A DNA stretch of 10,238 nt from Baffinella frigidus (Eukaryota > Cryptophyceae > Cryptomonadales > Baffinellaceae), in NCBI GenBank assembly GCA_026770585.1, contig MU646392.1, positions 861,851 through 872,088 on the forward strand. Direction: 5' to 3'. Both the position numbers and the translations under genes were made by a program. This document shows, one piece after another, positions 1 to 5,378 of this stretch. The number at the start of each line of letters is the position of its first letter. Position 1 is the stretch's first letter. The notes beneath the pieces were generated by a model. It was given only the letters and a program-made list of their open reading frames with translations. It had not been told where the DNA came from and did not search any database.

Positions 1-311
1 GGGGAGCGAGGCGCGAGGGGGGGCAAGTAGCATGAGAGTTGACAGTATGGTAGGAGTTAGGCAGTGTCTGAAAGGTGCGTGGGGAGATGAGTGCGTGGAG
101 AGTAATGAGACATAGCAGCGGGGGTCGCTGGTGTGGGTACCTAGGCTTTGAGGGCACGCAGGTTGTAATCTACGCTAGACCTGAGGGGGGGCAATCGCAA
201 AAGTCAACTCCCCACGTCTCAAGTGGGTTGTGAGCCTAGGACGACCGCACACGGATCTTGAAGCGTTCTGGGCTGTGGCTCGGAGTGGAGGGGAAGGAGC
301 TCCTTCATCGA
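1..311. other. No gene seen; repeat-bearing intergenic DNA
   Basis: No open frame with coding character or splice-site pattern is visible on either strand. A segment at about 131-165 (TGTGGGTACCTAGGCT onward) resembles 1911-1955, and an AAAAGTCAA motif near 199 recurs near 7534, so parts are dispersed repeats. G-runs are frequent. Confidence 0.5.
131..165. repeat. Dispersed repeat, copy 1 (second copy 1911-1955)
   Basis: The stretch TGTGGGTACCTAGGCTTTGA and its continuation GGGCACGCAGGTT match 1911-1955 (TGTGGGTATCTAGGCTCTAA, then GGGCATG and ACGCAAGGTT), with substitutions and a short insertion. No terminal structure is visible in either copy. Confidence 0.6.
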
Positions 312-416
312 TATCCCTCAAGTGGCGAGGGGATCAAAATTGACCCCCAAGAGGTCCTAGGAAGGTCCTAGGGCCCTACGGTAGGGTGTATGAGCCGACT
401 CGCCACTTAGGGAATA
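312..416. mobile_element. MITE-like element, TCCCT-AAGTGGC family, TA-flanked
   Basis: The inverted ends are TCCCTCAAGTGGCGAG on the left and, read on the other strand, TTCCCTAAGTGGCGAG on the right. The roughly 101-bp body (314-414) sits between two TA dinucleotides (312-313 and 415-416), as expected for IS630/Tc1/mariner-type non-autonomous elements. The interior contains the dyad CCTAGGGCCCTACGGTAGGG, shared with the element 37 bp downstream. There is no coding capacity, so any transposase must be elsewhere. Confidence 0.72.
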
Positions 417-450
417 GTAATACTGGGCACAAAAACCTGCAGGTGAAGAA

Positions 451-554
451 TATCCCTTAAGTGACCAACGGGCGAATAATCGCCCGTGGAAGCCCTAGGC
501 AGATCCTAGGGCCCTACCGTAGGGCGTATGCGCCTACTGGTCACTTAAGGGGTA
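451..554. mobile_element. MITE-like element, TCCCTTAAGTGACC family, TA-flanked
   Basis: The left end TCCCTTAAGTGACCA (453-467) is inverted at 538-552 with one mismatch. The 100-bp body is bounded by TA at 451-452 and 553-554. The central CCTAGGGCCCTACCGTAGGG matches the element at 312-416, but the outer sequence differs (GTGACC against GTGGCG), so these are diverged relatives rather than a recent duplication. Short open frames running through it are artefacts of the repeat. Confidence 0.75.
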
Positions 555-851
555 TACATCTGACTCGGGGCCTGCGTTTTCATCATTTGTGGAAATGCGC
601 ACCGACCGGATTTGCGCCCCTGTTCCGATTGATCCATCGCCCCCCCACACCCCAACCGTTTCTCCCCGCTACGCTGCAGATATTAATTCCTGGTTTTAAA
701 TGAGTTGTGCGTGTGGCGGTCAATGTGTTTGCCGTTTTTTTGGATGAATCAAGTTTGCGACGTGTGCATTGGTGTTTGTTGGGGAGTTTTTCGAGTTGAA
801 GGGGAGAGTGATTTTGTTGATTACTGGGGGAAGGGTGGGAACCAGCTTCAG
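555..851. other. No gene seen
   Basis: I find no coding sequence, structure or repeat that I can support here. Two short open frames start nearby, but they have poor start contexts and one runs straight into the following inverted-repeat element. Confidence 0.5.
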
Positions 852-973
852 TACAGGGGTACCTCGCTCATAAGAAACCGCCTCCCCCTAGGACCCTACC
901 GTAGGACCATGCCTAGGGCCCTAGCGGGGTGCTAGGGGGGGGGGCGGTTTCTTATGAGCGAGGTACCCATGTA
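852..973. mobile_element. MITE-like element, CAGGGGTACC family (complete copy)
   Basis: Ends of about 29 bp (852-880 and 945-973) are inverted copies differing at one position. They start TACAGGGGTACCTCGCTCAT and continue to AAGAAACCG. If the outer TA pairs (852-853, 972-973) are the target duplication, the element is 118 bp (854-971) starting CAGGGGTACC. The interior has CCCTACCGTAGGACC dyads and a G-run. It encodes no protein; read forward it spells a short RGTSLIRN-type peptide that can contaminate gene predictions. TA flanks suggest mobilisation by a Tc1/mariner-like enzyme (inference). Confidence 0.8.
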
Positions 974-1347
974 GTGCTCGGTAAATTTCCAGAAGTGCAA
1001 GCAATATTCCCATGAGAAGGGTTGCTGGGGGCGTCTGCGAGGCTTGTCTGAGTATGGCGGTGGGGACGCATTTTTGAGGGGGGGGGTGAGGTTCGGGTCC
1101 GATACAGGACCGCGCCCACCGTGGGAATGGTGTCGAGAGTGTCGACGATGCTGCTTGGTTTTGTCGGCCAGGTCTCATTGGCGAATCACTTGGGAATCGG
1201 AGCAAACGCTTTCGCCCGATGTGGTCAGTGTTAGAGGGTGCAAACATCGTGAGGTTTTCCTTCCACCCGGATCACAGCTGAGTGTGACCCCAGCCGGGAA
1301 AGTCTGATTCAGTCAAGAAACGTTTCGATCAGGCAAGAAAGGCCGCC
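974..1347. other. Intergenic DNA upstream of the truncated gene copy
   Basis: No convincing gene. A GCATTTTTGAGGGGGGGGGG stretch near 1068-1087 resembles the G-rich core of the repeat at 1800-1905. The last bases before the ATG (AAAGGCCGCC) match the other gene copy at 3783, but sequence further upstream does not, so the duplication breakpoint lies just before the start codon. Confidence 0.5.
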
Positions 1348-1610
1348 ATGGAGAACCAGCCGCTCCTGGTTCAGCGGAGGCCTATGGCCTCGCAGGTGGC
1401 CAAGGTCGCGCTGGCCGTGACCCTCGGGGTGTGTGCGGCTGCCCTGCTGTCGTCGGCGTCGTCTCTCGCGGCTGGGCGCTCGGTGCTCGTGACGCAGGGC
1501 ATTGATGCGGGGAGGGAGAACAATACGATGCTGATGAGCGCGCTGGGGACTGGGGAGGGCGACACGACAAAGGACGTCGAGCCCATGGAGGAGGAGGAGG
1601 TTCACATGTA
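1348..1610 (+). pseudogene. Truncated copy of the small secreted/membrane protein gene at 2943-3783
   Basis: The frame starts at ATG 1348 in a GCCGCCATGG context and encodes MENQPLLVQRRPMASQ, a hydrophobic segment of about 20 residues (roughly 16-42), then a polar acidic stretch. It aligns closely with the first exon of the minus-strand gene at 3783, differing mainly by substitutions. Homology ends after about 80 codons, at GAGGAGGAGG, where a CAGGGGTACC-type repeat begins (1611). No counterparts of exons 2-4 follow. It therefore looks like a dispersed 5' fragment in inverted orientation, truncated by or at a mobile repeat. The frame is still open into the repeat, so expression of a short chimeric protein cannot be excluded. 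Confidence 0.7.
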
Positions 1611-1715
1611 CAAGGGTACCTCGCTCTCAAGAAACGGTCCTGATAGCAACGGGGTATTTTTGAAGGGGGGGGGGCAATTAAATTCAAGAACGGGTACCCA
1701 CCCGTGTTTCGAGAA
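1611..1715 (+). mobile_element. CAGGGGTACC-type repeat, variant form (copy C)
   Basis: It starts after TA (1609-1610) with CAAGGGTACCTCGCTCTCAA, nearly the left end of the complete elements. It then runs through AACGGGGTATTTTTGAAGGG and a G-run to GGGTACCCACCCG. It lacks the full inverted right end. It aligns along its length with 1800-1905 in the same orientation. The right boundary is approximate. Confidence 0.6.
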
Positions 1716-1799
1716 TTTCCTCATTTTTTTCATCTTGTTGGTTCAATCCCCTAGAAAAACACATGAATTTGGTGTGGATTTCTACGCAGTATGGTTCTA

Positions 1800-1905
1800 C
1801 AGGGGTACCTCGCTCATAGGAAACGAATCTGATACGAACGGGGCGTTTTTGAGGGGGGGGGGGTCTTAAATTAAAAAAACGGTACCCACCCGGTTTTCAG
1901 AATGC
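1800..1905 (+). mobile_element. CAGGGGTACC-type repeat, variant form (copy D)
   Basis: It starts after TA (1798-1799) with CAGGGGTACCTCGCTCATAG. It shares AACGGGGCGTTTTTGAGGGG, a run of ten Gs and the end GGTACCCACCCGG with copy C about 190 bp upstream. Only GGTACC is inverted between its two ends, so it is either a derivative with a lost terminus or a distinct family sharing one end. The right edge is approximate. Confidence 0.6.
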
Positions 1906-1910
1906 CCGCA

Positions 1911-1955
1911 CTGTGGGTATCTAGGCTCTAAGGGCATGTAAGGACGCAAGGTTAT
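1911..1955. repeat. Dispersed repeat, copy 2 (first copy 131-165)
   Basis: It matches 131-165 with several substitutions and an insertion. It abuts the right end of the variant element at 1800-1905; copy 1 has no such neighbour. Confidence 0.55.
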
Positions 1956-2115
1956 CAGGACGCCACTGAGGCCTTCGAAGTCTGTACAGGCTCTGCCTCG
2001 CTTAAGTCCATAGGCAGATATTATCTGTGCATGTGGGCAGTCTAGCCCAAACAAAATGGACGTGCCCCCGACCCGTTTGCCCCCTCGCTATCTGACTTGA
2101 TACTGGTTTAGGATC

Positions 2116-2157
2116 CAGGGTCGTGCTTGGAGCCATTGAGTCGTTCTTGGAGCCGTT
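2116..2157. repeat. 42-bp repeat with paired CTTGGAGCC motifs, copy 1
   Basis: It aligns with 7671-7712 at 38 of 42 positions by eye. Each copy contains two CTTGGAGCC blocks separated by about 17 bp. At 7671 it forms one arm of a palindromic element; here only that arm is present. Confidence 0.65.
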
Positions 2158-2182
2158 CGGGCAGTACCGTGACCACTCACAG

Positions 2183-2341
2183 TACAAATCAAAACAGCCG
2201 GCTACAGGGGTACCTCACTCATAAGAAACCGCCCCCATAAGGCCCCTACAGTAGGACCATGCCCAGGGCCCTATGGTGGTCCTGGGGGGGGGGCAGTTTT
2301 TTCTGAGCGAGGTACCCCTGTACAAATCAAACAGCCGGCTA
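2183..2341. mobile_element. CAGGGGTACC MITE-like element inside a 21-22 bp direct duplication
   Basis: The element body 2205-2320 (116 bp) starts CAGGGGTACCTCACTCAT and ends with the inverted GGTACCCCTG. It is flanked by TA at 2203-2204 and 2321-2322. Beyond TA, the sequence TACAAATCAAAACAGCCGGC plus TA (2183-2204) recurs immediately to the right at 2321-2341 with one A fewer. The interior resembles the element at 852-973 (CCTACAGTAGGACCATGCCC). There is no coding capacity. Confidence 0.78.
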
Positions 2342-2399
2342 CACCATACACCCTACATGTACACCCCAACCTCCCCAGGCACTACGGATCAGAAGCTGG

Positions 2400-2695
2400 T
2401 AACCCTGAAAATCCCAGCACCCTTTACCATCAGCCCTCAACCCCAACCCCCAAACCGTCAAGTAACCCCCAACCCCCAACCTCAAAACACTGAACCCTAA
2501 ACCCTCATCCCCAACCCCACAACGCGCGATTGCATAAACCAGCAATGCGTCAGGTTTCCCTAAACCCAACACCCCAAACCCTAAGCCCCCAACCAGATGC
2601 TGCCGCCCTGCCCACCGCATACCAGAATGCCAGAAGACAACTCCCCTCAACCCTAAACCCTCAACCCTCAACCCTCAACCCTCAACCCTGAACCG
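2400..2695. repeat. Degenerate CCCTAA / CCCTCAA telomere-like array
   Basis: Many units of AACCCTAA, ACCCCCA and, near 2650-2693, four or five CCCTCAA heptamers. Units are mixed with unique bases (2520-2550, 2590-2640), so this is an old or degenerate array. Open frames across it are low-complexity artefacts. No gene is visible between 2342 and 2942 other than repeats. Confidence 0.8.
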
Positions 2696-2757
2696 CCATT
2701 TTAAGTCCTTCAGGTTTTAATTTGCCATGCCGTCCGTCCATCTTCAGGGTACATGTA

Positions 2758-2819
2758 TCCAAATCCATAGGGTTTCCAAATCCCGAGGGTTTCCAAATCC
2801 CGAAGGTATCCAACCGCCG
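2758..2819. repeat. 17-bp tandem repeat, three copies plus a partial
   Basis: Units begin at 2758, 2775 and 2792 (TCCAAATCCCGAGGGTT and variants), with a partial unit at 2809. It lies downstream of the minus-strand gene's stop codon. Confidence 0.8.
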
Positions 2820-2942
2820 TTTCAGGATTTCTCTCGCGCACACGTGCGTCCTCTCATCGCGCCCCCGCCCCCCACCTCTTCGTGGTCCTGCATAGTTTTT
2901 ATTTTCAGATTTGCGAGGCCTGCCCCCTCCCCCCTCTCCATC

Positions 2943-3783
2943 TCACCGGGCGTACAGCTGCACAAAGCGCGCCTGGCGCAGAGCCACCCCCTCCGCGCGG
3001 AGGCCTGCTTCCCGCATCGGCCGCGCCCAGCTCTGCGCCCACCTGGTGAACGGAAGGGGGGGGCATGGTTTGTGAGGAGACGTGGTCGGAGAAGGGAGGT
3101 ACAAGGAGAAGGGAGGTACAAGGGGTTCTGCTGTGGTGGTGAATAAAGTGCGAAATGGTAGAATGCGGGGCGCGGGGAGGCATGCGCACCCGCTGTGCCC
3201 CATCGACGCCTCCTGCGCTTTGTACTTCTCGAGATCCGCCTCGTACCCCACTGCGGGACCAAAATCTGTCTCAGTGTACGCCCCCGCGCCGCACCCCGCT
3301 GTGCGACCTGGCGGTTCGCTGCCGAAATGCAGAGGGGCGTAAGTGGGGATCCACCTTGCGCCGCCTCAGCCGAGTCCGCAAGGGCATTGTCGATTTCCTG
3401 CGCGAGGGCGCGGGTTTCAGCCCCAGCCGGCAGAATCTTCGGATGTCACGCAGGCCTGGGGAGGGAGGAGCGGCTGGCAGGGCTGTCACCTGAGTGGCGG
3501 CCTCCTCCGTGGTCTCCTCAGCCGACTCCACCGCCTCCTCCGACATGGACTCGACGTCCTTGGTCGTGTCGCCCTCATCAGCCCCCAGCGCGCTCATCAG
3601 CATCTTGTCGTTCTCCTCCTCCGCTCCAATGCCCTGCGTCACAAGAACCGAGCGCCGAGCCGCGAGGGACGACGACGACGACAGCAGGGCAGCCGCACAC
3701 AGCCCGAGGGTCACGGCTAGCGCGACCTTGGCCACCTGCGAGGCCATAGGCCTCCGCTGAGCCAGGAGCGGCTGGTTCTCCAT
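2943..3783 (-). CDS. Small secreted or signal-anchored protein, four exons
   Basis: Exons on the minus strand are 3783-3490, 3436-3355, 3250-3190 and 3042-2943. The phases (0, 1, 2) join exactly to 537 nt, giving 178 residues and TGA at 2945-2943. Introns are 53, 104 and 147 bp with GT...AG ends. The first intron's acceptor (CCGAAG) is chosen because the nearer CCCCAG would give a stop. Start context is GCCGCCATGG. Residues 18-42 are hydrophobic after a basic RR, suggesting a signal peptide or type II anchor. Residues 55-95 are acidic (SEEAVESAEETTEE). The C-terminal part is helical and charged (ALAQEIDNALADSAEAAQ; GYEADLEKYKAQEA). High G/C at third positions supports all exons. I do not recognise the family. 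The gene is head-to-head with the gene at 3979. Confidence 0.68.
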
Positions 3784-3978
3784 GGCGGCCTTTCGGGGTC
3801 CACTTTAGGGAGGCTCCAGTTTGGGTTTAGCCAACCCACCAACGTGAACCAAACCGAGCAGGCAACCGACACCTCATCCACCCAAATGAGTGGGGACGTG
3901 GTTTTACAGGTCGTTTAGAAGGACGCAGGGGGGGGGCAGGGGTCAAGGGAATTTCCTCGTGGGGGGTTGTCCTCTCCG
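3784..3978. promoter_or_regulatory. Shared 195-bp intergenic region between divergent genes
   Basis: Two start codons (3783 minus, 3979 plus) diverge from this interval, so it must contain both 5' leaders and probably both promoters. I see no TATA box or obvious palindromic operator. A G-run lies near 3929. Promoter function is inferred only from gene arrangement. Confidence 0.4.
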
Positions 3979-4656
3979 ATGGACAGATCTGTTTGGGGTT
4001 CTCCCCCGGTCCTGCTGGGGTTGCTCTTCTTCGTTGGGGTTGCTCTTCCGCTTGGGCGATGTGAAGGCCTAGCGGAATGGTATACTTTCCCTGTTCGAGC
4101 TCCGGACCACGGCTTGGGCAGCAGTGTGGCCGACGAGGACCCATCAACCAGTCTCACGGAGCACGGCGAGGGGGGCGGGCGGCGCGCCACAGTGTGCAAA
4201 GGCCACAGCGCCTGCGATGCTGACCACTTCTGCCACTCTGGGAACAAGCAGACGTGCGAACCCTGCGCGCAGTGTAGGTATCAGTCTGACAGCGTAGACG
4301 GGCGCTGCCCCCAAACGCGGTGCCCTGGGACGCCGGCGGGCCTCCTTCCTGACACTTCGGCGCCCACCATCTCGTGGGTGTTCCTGAGCCCCGTCGAAGT
4401 GGATGTGGGGTCGCAAAAGAAGTGGGTGGACGTGTTTTTTCACGTCGCGGACGAGGGGTCGGGGTTCGAGAGAGCGGAGGTTCTGTTGACCTCGGCGTCC
4501 CTGTCGGGTAAATCGTACGGAATCCGCACGTACGCAACAATCCAGCAGGACCTGCAGCCGGGCGGGCGGGACACGTGGGGCGTGATCAGGGCCCAGTTCT
4601 GGTTCGAGGACTACGACGAGGGGGGGCTCTGGGCTGTCCGAGAGATCTACGTTCAG
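3979..4656 (+). CDS. First exon of a secreted Cys-rich / beta-sandwich protein
   Basis: The first ATG in frame is at 3979; TTG at 3967 is upstream in the same frame but is an unlikely eukaryotic start. Residues 11-29 form a hydrophobic signal peptide ending LPLGRC-EG. Residues 73-115 carry eight cysteines (73, 79, 85, 93, 96, 99, 110, 115), an extracellular disulphide module I cannot assign. Residues about 128-226 (APTISWVFLSPVEVDV, then ADEGSGFERAEV, then WGVIRAQFWFEDYDEGGLW) resemble the general pattern of bacterial/algal Ig-like domains: a Pro-Thr start, VDV, a DxxSG turn and a C-terminal W-V strand. The exon likely ends at 4656 (TACGTTCAG, donor GTCGCG). The next acceptor is TTTCCCAACAG at 4708, giving a 52-bp phase-0 intron. 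The protein is probably secreted or on the cell surface. Confidence 0.7.
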
Positions 4657-4708
4657 GTCGCGCCCCTTGCCAGCGAGCGGTTGCTGGATGCATTGTCTTT
4701 CCCAACAG

Positions 4709-5238
4709 TGTGTTTTCTCCAACCGAGCGCTCCAAGCTTATGTGCAGGGTTTGCTAGTGGCTCCTCAGGCGGCATGTCCCGTTCAGTCAAGTTTGTGCAT
4801 CGAGAGGGCAGGAAGCGAGGGACGTGAGCTTCCGGCTGGGGGGCGCTTGTCGGCACTCTTCGAGCCATTGATGCTCCCGGCCGGGGCGCGCGTCGCCATG
4901 CACCACGGGAGCTGACGGGAAGGTGTCGTGGTTGGGGCTGGCAGGACGGGGAGGCAAACACACGTGTGTACGACGACAACGATTTCCTCAAGTTCGGGGC
5001 GCAGGCCAATGTCACGGTCAAGGTCCACACGGGGCGTGACAAGTACGTGGCATGCGCGTCCGCGGGCAACATCGCGTGCGAGAGCCGCGATGCGGAGTGC
5101 GTCGACGTGCGCGGGACCAGCGACCCAACATACGCCACGTGTCAGTGCGAGGAGGGCTTCCTGGGGAATGCGTTTGCCTGCATTGAGGAGGATGCGCTCG
5201 TCGCGTTCCGAGAAAGTGGGCAACTGCCCACGGGCACG
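4709..5238 (+). CDS. Downstream part of the same gene with EGF-like domain; frame disturbed
   Basis: One frame is open from 4709 to TGA 4912 (ending LPAGARVAMHHGS). The sense then seems to pass to a second frame (GKVSWLGLAGRGGKHTC, about 4914-4966) and a third (VYDDNDFLKFGAQANVTVKV, from 4966), as if one base were gained at about 4913 and another at about 4965. A strong donor-like GTGAGC at 4824 offers partial alternatives, but none I tried repairs all frames. The last segment is well supported by third-position G/C and an EGF-like domain (5053-5181): six cysteines ending CQCEEGFLGNAFAC. It ends at a phase-0 donor (GTAGCG) at 5239. Either sequencing errors, an unrecognised short intron or genuine decay explains the shifts. 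Confidence 0.5.
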
Positions 5239-5252
5239 GTAGCGCCCCGCCC

Positions 5253-5313
5253 GAGAGAGAGAGAGAGCGGGAGAGAGAGCGAGAGAGAGCGAGAGAGAGA
5301 GAGAGCGCGAGAG

Positions 5314-5360
<47 letters not shown>

Positions 5361-5374
5361 ACAAGAGAGAGCGA
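5253..5374. repeat. GA microsatellite in a putative intron
   Basis: An almost pure GA tract with occasional GC interruptions lies between a donor-like GTAGCG (5239) and an acceptor-like GAGCAG (5378). GGTAGCGCC occurs on both sides (5238-5246 and 5379-5387), so the tract sits inside a 9-bp direct repeat. Read as protein it would give an Arg-Glu run, which I treat as non-coding. Confidence 0.8.
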
Positions 5375-5378
5375 GCAG

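Noticed and set aside
461-935. Short open frames overlapping the inverted-repeat elements (e.g. ending GPYRRTMPRALAGC)
   Set aside because: They lie wholly or partly in repeat elements, lack good starts and the peptides come from the terminal repeats.
1309-1687. Open frames on the minus strand opposite the truncated gene copy
   Set aside because: They are shadows of the GC-rich coding frame on the plus strand, which is supported by the paralogue at 3783.
2339-2671. Minus-strand frame with GLGF and GVGG-rich protein
   Set aside because: It is a translation of CCCTAA/CCCCAA repeats without independent coding evidence.
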